This document shows, in pieces, positions 15,107 through 24,945 of a stretch of 25,169 bases of DNA (position 1 is its first letter; each line of letters opens with the position of its first letter). This stretch comes from Gracilaria domingensis. Taxonomy: Eukaryota; Rhodophyta; Florideophyceae; Gracilariales; Gracilariaceae. The position numbers and the translations under genes were made by a program. Under the pieces are notes generated by a model that ran no database searches, was not told the origin of the DNA, and worked only from the letters and a program-made list of their open reading frames with translations. Location of the stretch: NCBI GenBank assembly GCA_022539475.1, contig VCMS01000359.1:97026-122194 (forward strand), written 5' to 3'.

Positions 15107-18100
15107 TTAAGGCTGTACAAGATTAACGTGCTCAGTTGGTCCTTCATCTGAATCATGATAGAATCGATTGATGTAGAATCGGTGTTGAAACCATTGAAGT
15201 GGAGGACAAAAAGGTGGAGCAGGGTAGTTTGATCGAACAACATGGACAGTTCCCTGTAGTGCAGAAGCCGGAACCATCCCGTACCAAGGAGTTAACTCTA
15301 CGATAGTCTCCGCTTTGGAATGACGAGGGAACGGAAGAGTGTGGTTCTTTTCATCGTTTGTAGCCCACCGTAAAGATATGCATTTCAATATGTGGTCGAT
15401 GTTTGTTGCGGGGGGTAAAACCTCGAAATACCGGACGAATGCCACCTCTGGTGCGGTAAGTGCAGAATCAAGGAGAGATATTCGAATCAGAGCGACTACC
15501 TGGGCAACCCAAGTCTCTGAATCTTCTCCGCTTACGAATACAGTGGAAAACTTTGGCTTTCTACTGGGACCAAATGCTGGAGAAGCGAAGACACGTTGGA
15601 TGATGGGATATTTGGGTTGTCCCAGCTTAAGTGCCTTGGAAGACTAATCGAAGTGTTCAAGAGTCGGAACGAAACCGCCTTTTACGAGGGCCGAATTCAC
15701 CAGAGTTATCCTTGTCTTTTCTGGGAAGTATGTAATAGAGTGCTCATCTAGTGTTTCTTTCACGAGACTGAGGAAAGTAGGAAGGGCCTGTTCACCAATT
15801 TGATCAAGAGACGACCTTGTGTTCCTACTTGAGAACATCTCTCTAACAGCAGTCCATGTTTTTGAACTGGACATACTTGAAACACAATGTTGAAGAGCTC
15901 GTAAAGTGAAAGAACGCCCTCTCATTGCAAACCGAGGAAGCTGTGTGGAAGTTCCTGGTAAACCTGGATTACGCTGGTAAGGAGTATTGCCATTCCATTG
16001 CATTCTAACATGTCCGTGCTCAATGGAGCGAATAGTCTCCTCCACAGCCGTTGCTGTTCTTGTGGACGTCTTTTTGTATTGTCTTTTAAATAGCAGGTGT
16101 GCATGTTCGTATATGCCTGCGTCGTAGTACTTGATACTTCCCAGACGGCGAATATCGTCCACGAGATGATTGAGAAGATGAAACTTCAGAGTTCCCAGTC
16201 TGGAGGGATGAAAATCCGCCAGAGTCTTTGTTGCGGAACGCTTGAAGGCTTCAATCTCCGAACTAAGACACAGGAGAGAGCTTTCAGTCCAATACGGGTC
16301 ACGATTGTATCTGAATAAGGTCGAAAGCAAGTCCGAGTACTGAGAGAAAACGGTTGTGATTGGGGCAACGTCCTGTTCTCCACAGCATATGTCAAAGAAT
16401 GCTCCTATGAAGGGAAAGACCATGTCAAGTGCTTTGTAGTTTTTGGCCTCCAGCATTCCACGGAGACCGTCTTTCGTGAAGATACCATTCAAAGATTTGC
16501 CTTTCTGCTGCGTGGAGAAATCGATATGTAAACCTTTGGCAGGAGAATCGCGTTCTATGGCAGCTAGAATTGCGGTTGCATGGTTGAGGAGTTGGGTGCG
16601 TATCGTTCGAAATGAACGCGATGCAGATGTTTCTATTGTGGTGCACAGGGTGTCTGACTGCAGTCTCTCGATTGTGGCCGTTTTTATCAGCTTTGAGATG
16701 CCGAGATGCAAGTTGTGTAATGGTTTGAATGAGAACAGACTGTACGGAGACAATGCCGGGATCATTCCAAGGCTTACGGAAGTTTCGAGGAACGAAGGAA
16801 TGAGAGATATGGAATTTGAACGCATCAGAGTATCCGCTTGAGATCTCCTCTCCCTCGCACGACGTGGACGTCTTTCCGCCTCGTCTTTTTGTGCATGTTG
16901 CAAGATAGCTGTGTATGTCTTTCGGATGCTTTTCGTGTGCTTTTGAGAACGTCCGTTGAATGAGGTGGGAATAGGACTGCATAAAGATGAGCGAGGGGCT
17001 TTGCATCTATGACACGGGCTTTCCGTTTTGGTCCCATGAAGAATGGACAGAATGTCCTTAGCCTCAGGAATATCCGCACAATAACTTGAAAGCAGAGGAT
17101 GGCACACTCGACTTAGTTTGTCTTCGCCGATGAACTGAAAACCTTTCTGCGTGAGATTTAGAATGGGCTCCAGGACTTGACGAAGAGATTCTTGAAGGAT
17201 TTGCATCCTGGACTCGCGTAGAGACTTGCTAGAAACGAATGGCATTGCGTCTGCTTCAGATGCTGAAACCTCGACCAGTGTGGTAGGGAAGTATGCCACT
17301 ACTGTGAGGTCATCACGGATACACTTACGTACGGCGAAGCTCGTCGGAGAAGTTGAGAAATATGAGGTGAAGAGGATAGGCGGTAACCGATGTTTGCTTT
17401 AGAGTTGTTGAAGACTTATCGGTGTATACCTGCAGAAGACCTACGAAAGATTCACTGTAACTTATTTCTTGGGAGTACCACACTATTCTACTATCCAAAC
17501 AGCCCATGACCATTTCCTTAAGTTTTGAGGTGGCGTCTCTTGCGAGAGAGCCGGACATGGGGTGAGATATTTTCGTGGAGTGGGTCTGAGGTATAGGGTG
17601 GAAGAATGTGTTTTCGTTGTTAGCCAACTGGAGCTGTTTCACAAGTGTCTGAACGGGGTCTCTCGTGTAGAGGGTGGCGCTGAACTTACATCCTTCTGGC
17701 GAGACAGTTCTGCGATTGAAACCGTCCTTTGAGGCGTATCGTTCGAAAATGGCGTTCTTCAGTTCTGTACAGCGCTTGGAACTTGTTATGGTCTCGTTGA
17801 ATCGCTTTTGCGAGGATCGCGGGTCCCGAAGTAGCCCAATTAGCTCGTCAGCCTCACGATGACCAAGGTTGGAAGCTACTGAAGCCAGACAAACCGTGAG
17901 ATAATCCATATGCAAATCACCGAGGGTCTCCTCAGAAGGCACTGGGCGGGAACTGCTTCCGTGTTCTCGCTCTAATGACGCGGGACCCGGGGAAGGAGAA
18001 ACACAATGCGAAGTGTCCGGAATGGGAGGGGCGCACGGAGTGGGGTCGACGATGTCCTCGGACACCGGAGGCTCGGGAAGGCGACAAGGGGCAGTGACCG

Positions 18101-18290
18101 TTTCGGAAGATGCGGGCGCGGGCGCGGAAAGCTTGAGACGCTTGCTTCTCCGAATGGGCCGGCTATTGTCGTCTTCCAGCGCTGCTTTCAGACGAAACGG
18201 GCAATGGTTGACATGCTGTTGAAGAGATAAGACTCCTCGGCGAGTAACGAAGAGGCACCCACGCTTCTTATGTGTACAGTAGTAGACCAT
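15107..18290 (-). pseudogene. Plavaka/CACTA-like DDE transposase, inactivated
   Basis: From the ATG at 18290 comes MVYYCTHKKRGC with LQQHVNHC, a zinc-finger-like C..C..H..C module at the N-terminus, then a Ser/Pro-rich linker. The catalytic part contains SHPMSGSLARDATSK, LLQVYTDKSS, PCHRCKAP, PLHNLHLGISKLI and LKFHLLNHLVDDIRRLGSIKYYD, and a C-terminus HRFYINRFYHDSDEG. These fit fungal and algal Plavaka-type transposases. Two lesions break it. A one-base shift near 17330 separates SDELRRT (stop at 17325) from VRKCIRDDLTVVAYFPT, and an in-frame TAG lies at 15644-15646, after which the frame continues for 179 residues. The last codons before the stop at 15107 come from the terminus of element copy 2, so the natural end was also cut off. 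The intact length would be about 1060 aa. I see no terminal repeats for it. Confidence 0.8.
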
Positions 18291-18700
18291 GGGAAGAAGA
18301 AATGAACGAGAAACGACGACAAAGACTGCAAGGGAAGGTTGTAAGAAGGGAGAAGGAGGTCGAGCGACAGTCAAGATCGACGTCATGCTGAGAACCGAGA
18401 ATATATTTTGAGTTTAAATCACGTGCTTTCGTTCAAAAAGGAACGTAGGTACACGTCGACCTCAACACAAGGGTGTACTTCTCGTATTATCTACCACCGG
18501 TTATAAACCTGTGGTTTCGCAACGTTGTAGGCTGTACACTTGTCCAATTTCGCACAGAGAAATAAATCTCTTCCCTCCGCCGCCGCCCCCGCCCGTCCGA
18601 CGTCCGACCTTTTGTTACCGTCGTGATCCGTGCCATCCTCGCGTTCTACTCCGCTCCGTCGTACTTTTTTCCGCCCTCGCACTCGCAACGAAGTAGCGTG
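18291..18700. other. Region upstream of the transposase, no gene recognised
   Basis: The transposase frame stays open to 18386 with an alternative ATG there. From 18387 to 18700 I find no convincing coding frame. A short GCC-rich run lies at 18577-18600. Confidence 0.4.
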
Positions 18701-18785
18701 CGGAGAAAGAGAATGAAGTACGCTTCATCTCTGCTTAATGGATTCCATTAAGCGGACATGAAGCGTACCTCATTCTCTTTCTCCG
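18701..18785. repeat. 85-nt near-perfect hairpin
   Basis: CGGAGAAAGAGAATGA pairs with TCATTCTCTTTCTCCG, GTACGCTTCAT with ATGAAGCGTAC, and GCTTAATGGA with TCCATTAAGC around a single T. There is one mismatch in the outer 28 bp and one 4-nt internal loop. The size and near-complete pairing fit a small foldback element or an miRNA-like precursor; no homologous copy is seen in the window. Confidence 0.8.
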
Positions 18786-18980
18786 CCCTCGTCGGACGCC
18801 TCCATAAAGCGAACAGCATCCGTATCTCACGGATGTATTCCGTGCAGTCTTTCCGTGCAGTCTTTTCGTACGTGCTTCCATATCCTTCTACGTATCTTTG
18901 TTCTAAACTAACCAATCCTCACCACATCTCTTCGCGCTCTGCGACATGTAAATGGCAGGAAAAAGGCTTTGGGTTACTTT

Positions 18981-19125
18981 TGCGAGCTACTAGGTCCCTC
19001 GACTTTTCTAGCGCAACGTTTCTGTTTTGCTCTATCAATGGTACGTTCCATCGCATTTCAAATGTATCCAACGGAGCATTGACTAACTTACGGATACTTT
19101 CTGCTTGCGTATACAGGTAAACGAC
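18981..19125 (+). repeat. 145-bp direct repeat, copy 1
   Basis: It matches 19354-19498 at equal length with about nine or ten differences, six of them C/T. It starts TGCGAGCTACTAGGTCC and ends near CGTATACAGGTAAACGAC. Both copies are open on the minus strand (DTFEMRWNVP and QNRNVALEKS), but differences change amino acids as often as not, so coding is doubtful. Confidence 0.8.
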
Positions 19126-19353
19126 CAATTTCATTTCGTCTCTCAAGATCGATCTCTGGCTGTTCGGGATAGGCGATTCTGGTACTTGGTTGGGACATAG
19201 GCTGCTCTCTCGTTTATCGCATCTTGCGGTATGTTTGCTGCATGGGCATTCTTGGTGTCCTTGCTTGTGAGTTCTCGCTTCGACACCTTTCGCGCTTTAC
19301 GATGATGGTGAGCTGGTAATCTAACCGATCCCTTACCTGCTTCTTCTTCCGTT

Positions 19354-19498
19354 TGCGAGTTACTAGGTCCTTCGACTTTTCTAGCGCAACGTTTCTGTTT
19401 TGTTTTATCCATGGTACGTTCCATCGCATTTCAAATGTATCCAACGGATCATTGACTAACTTATGGATAATTTCTGCTTGCGTATACAGGTAAATGAC
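19354..19498 (+). repeat. 145-bp direct repeat, copy 2
   Basis: This is the partner of 18981-19125, with starts 373 bp apart. The sequence between the copies is not repeated. It may mark a decayed tandem duplication or solo long-terminal-repeat-like remnants; no flanking signatures decide. Confidence 0.8.
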
Positions 19499-19535
19499 TT
19501 TTGATGCGGAGGTAGCTCACGAGTTGCAGGTGCAG

Positions 19536-19714
19536 GTTCCTCAAGTAGGGAACCATGCATCTGGGCATGGTTCCCTACATGAGGAACGGAGAGGATGAGA
19601 CGCTTCGCGCCTCATCCTCTCGGAGTGCGTATTTGTTCTACCGATACAGCACTATGGTGGAGGTGCAGTCTGCGGCATCTGCCGCAGATTGCGCCTACAC
19701 CCGCTCCATCATGG
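19536..19714. repeat. Cluster of three different hairpins
   Basis: Hairpin a (19536-19587) has 23-bp arms with one mismatch around ATCTGG, including GTAGGGAACCATGC and GCATGGTTCCCTAC. Hairpin b (19589-19621) pairs GAGAGGATGAG with CTCATCCTCTC. Hairpin c (19652-19714) has TCTGCGGCA/TGCCGCAGA around TC, then GGTGCA/TGCGCC and an outer pairing CTATGGTGGA/TCCATCATGG, with two G-T type pairs. Three independent strong foldbacks within 180 bp suggest a structured RNA or nested foldback elements. No coding frame is apparent. Confidence 0.75.
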
Positions 19715-20080
19715 GGAAATGGTACATGTAATAGAGCGGAGTAGTGGTTAGCGAAAGCCGTCGATGGAAGAATAGATACGAATAAAACGGTATGATTTCA
19801 TAATGGGCATCATCTGTACTAGCACTAGTATTCCATGCGTTGCAGGGTATCATTCCGCAGAAGGTATCGTGTAATGTGCACCTTAATGGAAACTGAACCT
19901 AGACTTCGCGAAATACCGTTCAGGTAGCCCTCGACTAAAGAACTAGCATGAGTGGAAAACCCACCAGTATTTACTGCACAGCGATTCTGGACCACCCAAG
20001 CAATTATCTGCAAATTTTGAAATAATTGATCTCGATATTTTTTCAAAAAATTTACTGGACGACCCTTGCCAATTTCTGGA

Positions 20081-20592
20081 CTACCCTCGCCAAAAACTAG
20101 CATCTGCAAGAGACAGACGAGCCTCGCAAGGACAGATTAGACCTTTGATAATGGCGAGTAAATGCTCCACATAGCCATACTTGGCTGCTTGCTCAGCTGT
20201 AGTTTGTTTGCCGCCCAGCAAATTAGGCAATCCCTTACAAGCGCTTGCAAGTGTAGAACGGTCGCGATTGTTGGCCTGATTGAGAAACCAGATGAGCAAA
20301 GGCACAGAGCCTACGGCCACAAGTTCATCTTCTCAGGCTTCCAGTACCGCAAGCTCAGCAATAGCATAGGCAGCATTACGACGCATATCAAACGTAGTGT
20401 GTTCTTTCCGAAGCAAGGTGACCAAAGCGACAACAACTCCCTCCCGAATGTGGCATCATCGCGAATAGCATCGGCGGCAATTCTTTGCAAGATTGCGACC
20501 ATTATGTGCCGCAAAGGGTGCACCAAACTTGGCCGAGCGTCTACGGTGGGTGGTGAGCGACTTTTTGAAGACGGCGTGTTGATGACGTTCAC
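20081..20592 (-). pseudogene. ARM-repeat (importin-alpha-like) pseudogene
   Basis: Fragments in different minus-strand frames line up as Armadillo repeats: AADAIRDDATF, then (after a frameshift near 20440) EGVVVALVTLLRKEHTTFDM and RRNAAYAIAELAVLEA, then an in-frame TGA near 20333, then ELVAVGSVPLLIWFLNQANN and AEQAAKYGYVEHLLAIIKG before the stop at 20081. The GxxPxLxxxL plus NAAxAIxxLA pattern is typical of ARM proteins such as importin-alpha or Vac8, which serve as nuclear import receptors or scaffolds. Upstream (to about 20640) the frame is Arg/Lys-rich (VQRERKQSRERHQHAVFKK), perhaps a decayed N-terminus. With one or two frameshifts and a stop it cannot make a full protein. Family assignment beyond ARM is uncertain. 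Confidence 0.6.
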
Positions 20593-20640
20593 GACTTTGT
20601 TTACGCTCCCTTTGAACGGCGCGTTTTAGCCATCGAAGAT

Positions 20641-21469
20641 GGCCTTCGTAAGAACGCTTGGCATTATCCTTTTCTGCGTGACGTCCGGTATTAACACGAC
20701 GTGCAGCAGGCGCATTGGCATGAGGCGCAGCAGGATTTCGATAGCGAAGAGGATATGTATGGAAGGCGGCGGATCCACCATGGGCCTGCGTTACTCCTTT
20801 CGAGGAAACAACGGCATGACTGACAACACACGCAAGAGGGAAAAAGGGAAGCAGCCAGAACCAGCAAGAAGCACAAGCAGCTTGCAAGCGCGGGCAGCTA
20901 ATACCAATTTTAGTGACGTCGATACCGTGAACTAGGAATGAAGTCAGCGCGCAATGAAAGTATCGGCCTGGCGTCGGCGAGGTCTGCGTCGGCGAACTCT
21001 CGGGTTTTGAGTGGCTGCGCTTGCGGCAGACGCGATGGTGGGCGCCCTTCAGTGGGGTGCGAGAGAGGTGCGGTGAGTGTGGTGTTGTGGCGCGGGGGCA
21101 GATGCGAGTCTTGAAAGAATACCCGCTGAAGCGGACTGAAGCGGGGACGGTGATGGTTGCGCGCGCTCACCGGCGGACCGGGCGAGTCCCGTATGCATCA
21201 GAAGTATGCATCAGCAGCTGGGCGATTCCACTCCCAAGGTGCAAAAACAAGCACACACCAAAGTTCCTTACACTGGGCATGCACTCTCCAAATTGATCGC
21301 GCTCACCCCATATCGCGCGGCTTCGCTGTTCACTGCTCCGCGTCTGGTCCCTTTCGTTGTTGTTGGATGCGAACCGATTTGGGCGCCTTCCTCGTAGAGC
21401 GCACCGTGCAAACGCGAACGTGTCGCTTCTTCTTGCTTCTCGCGGCGTGAGTGAATATCATAGTAATGC
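20641..21469. other. Intergenic, no gene recognised
   Basis: GC-rich around 20950-21200 with short repeats (GCGTCGGCGA twice near 20975; TATGCATCAG twice near 21195). It presumably contains the 5' region of the Ulp1-like gene, but I cannot point to a promoter. Confidence 0.4.
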
Positions 21470-22648
21470 ATGATGGAGCGTACTATATTTGATCATATCG
21501 AAAGCAACATCGAGGACCACTTTGACAGAAGAAGGGCTCTTGAAGAAACTGGAAATCCATCCGTATCCAGCCCATGGAGGCCGAAGAAATCCCAACCCCG
21601 AAAGTGTCATGCCCCAAAACAAATGGAAACAACACCGCTTCTGAAGAACAGTAGTTCCGAAAAGAGCCATGAGATCTCGCCTCTCGAAAACCTTGCAGCG
21701 GAAGAGGAAGATTTGCTCAAAGAAGAGCCCGAAAACTATACTGTGGAGAAGATAACTCTTTCAGCAGGGAGAATTAGGCAACTGCGGCAAGCAGACGGTT
21801 TGGTAGACAACAATTTCATGGACTTGTTCGCGTTTCGCTTGCGGAATCGAAACGTTGAGCGCGTACGTAAGCATTCGGTTGGTGAAAAGATGGTTGTGCT
21901 GGATAGCTTCTTTGTTTCCCGGTTGAGACATGCACGTGACAACCATAAACGAAATGAAGTCTTTGATGAATTACATCGTTGGTTCCAGAAGACGTCTTGG
22001 ACGTTTGAGGAAGCAGAGAAGATTCTTTGTCCTTATCTATCAGAGCTCCATTCGTTCTTGCTTGCCGTTAGTCAAGACGATATGGTCACAATGTACGATT
22101 CGTTTTCCAGAAACACGGAGACTGCTTCGGAGGCTGCCGATTTATTGAAACAGTTCTTGAACTTTGTCGCACAAAAAAGAAGCGGAAAGCAAAAGGATTG
22201 GGTTACTCTCGAGAAGGCGGCATATCCGAAACAGACGGATGGTGGGTCATGCGGTATATTCGTTGCTTTCGTAATGGAATACTTAGAGCGTGGAGCCGTG
22301 CCCTTATTCGAACAACGGAATATCCCTCTGTTACGAAGTAAGGCAGAGCTCCTCATTAGAGGACGTCCGGTTGCTCCAATAGAGCACTTTTACGCTCCCA
22401 GAAAAGCAAAGGTGAAAAAGGAAAAAGACGCCTTGTTGCGAGAACCAGAAGATACTCCGGGCAGGACAGGTAGTGAAAGGAAACGAAATGAGGAAACGAA
22501 AGAAGCACAAGTTACAAATTCGTCTCTCGAAGCCAGCTCTGTTTCTGAAATGGAGCCAAAAAAGATTAGGAACAAGAGAAATCTTATACACTTCCGCTCG
22601 CCTTCAAAGCGTTTGAAGCGCCCACCACGCAGATTTCAGAACTCGTGA
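21470..22648 (+). CDS. Ulp1/SENP-like SUMO protease (peptidase family C48)
   Basis: The protein is 392 aa from the ATG at 21470. Residues 1-90 are a charged, probably disordered leader. The C48 fold follows: LVDNNFMDLFAFRL (about 111-124, equivalent to the family's WLND..I..Y substrate motif), SELHSFLLAV (His194), VTMYDSFS (Asp210), and KQTDGGSCGIFVAFVMEYL (oxyanion Gln255 and nucleophile Cys261). The whole His-Asp-Gln-Cys set is present with normal spacing, so the enzyme could be active. Ulp1-type enzymes cut SUMO from conjugates or process its precursor. The C-terminus is basic (KRLKRPPRRFQNS), suggesting nuclear location. C48 proteases are often carried by eukaryotic DNA transposons, and this one lies among element debris with an unrecognised gene downstream, so it may be transposon cargo rather than a housekeeping gene. 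Confidence 0.85.
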   Translation: MMERTIFDHIESNIEDHFDRRRALEETGNPSVSSPWRPKKSQPRKCHAPKQMETTPLLKNSSSEKSHEISPLENLAAEEEDLLKEEPENYTVEKITLSAGRIRQLRQADGLVDNNFMDLFAFRLRNRNVERVRKHSVGEKMVVLDSFFVSRLRHARDNHKRNEVFDELHRWFQKTSWTFEEAEKILCPYLSELHSFLLAVSQDDMVTMYDSFSRNTETASEAADLLKQFLNFVAQKRSGKQKDWVTLEKAAYPKQTDGGSCGIFVAFVMEYLERGAVPLFEQRNIPLLRSKAELLIRGRPVAPIEHFYAPRKAKVKKEKDALLREPEDTPGRTGSERKRNEETKEAQVTNSSLEASSVSEMEPKKIRNKRNLIHFRSPSKRLKRPPRRFQNS

Positions 22649-22812
22649 TCTGATAGCGAAAAGATATCTGTTAGTAAAGCTGAAAATCTCTGTGTCAAAT
22701 TCAACCGCGTATCTTTTCAAGCCTTAGAACAAGTTCCGGACGAACGCGAATACGGTCCGACATATCCTTAGGCTGTCAATATCTCTCTTTGTCCCGATCT
22801 ACAACTCGGAAA

Positions 22813-23753
22813 ATGACCGAAATTTCTCTCTTCGCGAAGAAGAGAAGAAATCAGTGGTTCAATGACCTCACTACGAAAGGCTGCGAAGGTATTCTCTGCA
22901 CAGATTTCCCAACATTTCTCGATGGATTTCGTGTTCGCAACTCGAGCGCTAGTGACCCTGATCTCCAAAGCGAACGGGGACACGGCTTGAGAAAGAAGGA
23001 TTGGGAGGAAAATGTGTTAAGGACAACGTTGGAGACAAGCTTGGGTGACGAATCGCGTAGTCAGTGGATCACAAGACGCAGTCATTTCTCTCCTAACACA
23101 TTACTGTATAAGGTTATGAAAGACATATCATTCCAGTTCGAAGAACAGTTTTCGCAACAGTTTCAACTATCCTTTGCCCAACTCCTTCTTCCTTCAATTT
23201 CAGGGTTCTCTTCTTCCTACTTTATCGATATGAATCCATTTGTGGCCTACAGAGTCTTTTTTTCCTTGGGAAAGAAAGCATTTGTAACGGAGAAATGCTT
23301 AGTCACGTGGGGTGGGATTCTCAGTATGCGTCTGTCGCTATTGCAGGAAAAGACGCGTTAGTGGTATCTTACTCCCGAAACGGAGATCGACAATATGGCC
23401 TTTCTCTCGAGGCGTGGACACCCGAAAACGACGCGAAGCTTATATATGATGCACAAAAGGCTACCATCGTGGAAAAACTCGACAGATTTCAGAACATGAA
23501 TGCTCTTTTGATGGAAACCTTGCGTGTTACTCCACGAACGTATAAACCTTGGGCGATTATGCAACGAGTGCAAGAAGATAGTTGTATTGTGCATTTCAAC
23601 ACGCATGAGTTTCGACAGGAATCAAGTCCTCTTCAGAGTATTGAGAAAGAGCATCCATCGGACGAAGACGAAGATCTATCCCGGGAAGAAGTAGAAAACT
23701 TCCAACATTGGGATAACATTGAAGCGTTAGGAACGAATCCTGTGTGCTTGTAA
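22813..23753 (+). CDS. Hypothetical protein, two frames (probable intron or frameshift)
   Basis: The first frame starts at the ATG at 22813 (MTEISLFAKKRRNQWFNDLT) and runs to 23361. The second, coding-like frame runs to 23753 (HVGWDSQYASVAIAGKDALV, SLEAWTPENDAKLIYDAQKA, TLRVTPRTYKPWAIMQRVQE) with an acidic tail (HPSDEDEDLSREEVENFQHW). The second frame is open from about 23204, immediately after CTTCTTCCTTCAATTTCAG, a good pyrimidine-tract splice acceptor, so a two-exon gene is plausible; the donor is not clear. A simple frameshift is the alternative. I recognise no family. The start is about 165 bp downstream of the Ulp1-like stop on the same strand, so the two may belong to one element. Confidence 0.5.
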
Positions 23754-24639
23754 CTTCTCACTTCCACAAGCAAGTCCTCATAAATATAAAACAGCGTACT
23801 GAAAAATGGTATTGATCACATTCGAGAACGGCGCTTCGCTACAACTCTCCCACAGACACTACGTGCTGGCTGACTGCACAAGGCAAGCGACGCGCAGCGT
23901 AGAGTGTACAAAAAGGGGAACATGCTGCATTTGACAAAAGCGTCAGCTTAAAACCCTCATAGTGATGTAGATGAACCTGCCACAGGTTGGCAACAAGCGC
24001 CAACTGATTGAACCATTGGCGATATGTTGCTCCAGCCTGCCATAGACACGCGTCAGTCACTAACGCACCACTTCTTTTCCTTCCGCTGCGAGACACCGAG
24101 AACGATGCGAACTTGTTTCGTACCGCGGAGGAAACCGTCGAGTCACAACAGCTCGAACGCAATGAAGCGCCGCAGATGTATGGAGCGCCGCAGACGTTTT
24201 CTGCCACAAAAGCTTTCCGATCTCTTTCAGAGTATTCACTTTCAACAACTCAATGATAGTGCTGCTACACAACGGCAATGCAAGCGATAACGACGCACGC
24301 ACTTCTGAGAACAAGTTGCGAGTGAGACGCGACATATGGATGGTGGAGTTACGCACGGTATTGAGCCGTGGTGGATCGGCAGCAGTGTGTTGGACGCATT
24401 AAGAGCTGTTCTTCACATTGTATGATTCTGCCAGGGTTAACGTTAGTGTTTGTTCAGTCTTTAGTAGGCGTCGCCCTTTGAGATGTAATATAACTTACTT
24501 TGGACACATGACAGAACCTTTGCATGATATACCGAAGGTACAAGAATCAAAAATGATTGGGAACGAGAGCTTGAAAATTGATGTAGCGAGTTGTAGCCAG
24601 CCGAAACACTTGGCTTCACAAATAAGAAGAGACTGAAGC
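23754..24639. other. No gene recognised
   Basis: Short open frames occur on both strands. None has a family signature I trust, and their overlaps look random. The stretch from about 24418 may contain more decayed XRN sequence in another frame, but nothing there is diagnostic. Confidence 0.4.
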
Positions 24640-24945
24640 ATGAGATCTGGGGAACGAGATTTTGTAGCGCGTGAGGCAATACTGTTCATCGTTGTAGAGA
24701 ACTTGGGTTCTGATAATAACAGCAAACTACTATTTTTCGATATTGAAAGCCTAACCGATGACTTTGTGTTCATTCTTATGCTTATTGGAAAAGATTTCTT
24801 ACCTAACTTTCCAACTCTACGTATTGCTGATGGAACACTTGATGTTCTGCTTCAATAATATAAACGAATGCTTCCTATTTCTGGTGGATATCTCACTCAC
24901 CAGGGCACCATTTTTCTTTACAGGCTAGAGCGTGCAAGAGTCTGA
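24640..24945 (+). pseudogene. XRN-family 5'-3' exoribonuclease fragment
   Basis: LLFFDIESLTDDFVFILMLIGKDFLPNFPTLRIADGTLDVLLQ (given here as LTDDFVFILMLIGKDFLPNF plus TLRIADGTLDVLL) matches the conserved XRN1/XRN2 core DD.......GNDFLPH.P.L.I..G.....L, with Lys for Asn in GND. An in-frame TAA at 24856 follows, but the same frame continues YKRMLPISGGYLTHQGTIF and YRLER, the next conserved XRN block (IYK....GGYLT..G...L.R.E), to a TGA at 24945. XRN enzymes degrade RNA from its 5' end. Only about 100 of more than 800 residues are recognisable and a stop interrupts them, so this is a remnant. No flanking exons are found. Confidence 0.75.

Larger units (their letters stand above)
13443..15118 (+). 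mobile_element. Methyltransferase/SET element, copy 2 (internally deleted, 1.68 kb)
   Basis: Positions 13443-14924 match 1441-2901 and positions 14925-15118 match 7350-7543. The 4448 bp in between (rest of the methyltransferase gene, the SET gene and most of the coiled-coil gene) are missing. The junction reads CACGCGA/GAACAA with only about 1 bp of microhomology. The two segments differ from copy 1 at few positions, so divergence is recent. The left flank is a HAD gene that lost its start; the right flank is a transposase gene that loses its natural end. No target-site duplication is visible between TTTTTTGA on the left and AAGATTAA on the right. Confidence 0.8.

Noticed and set aside
17299..17330. 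27-nt intron (GTAAGT...ACAG) explaining the transposase frame change
   Set aside because: It is too short to be credible, and the joined frame does not continue into the AYFPTTLVEV frame; a single-base shift does.
18919..19444. Two related minus-strand frames (DTFEMRWNVP...) as duplicated genes
   Set aside because: They are short, and differences between copies change amino acids freely; better described as a DNA repeat.
23839..24356. Possible membrane transporter (MATE-like) remnant on the minus strand
   Set aside because: One short stretch (EVRASLSLALPL) is suggestive, but nothing downstream supports it in any frame.
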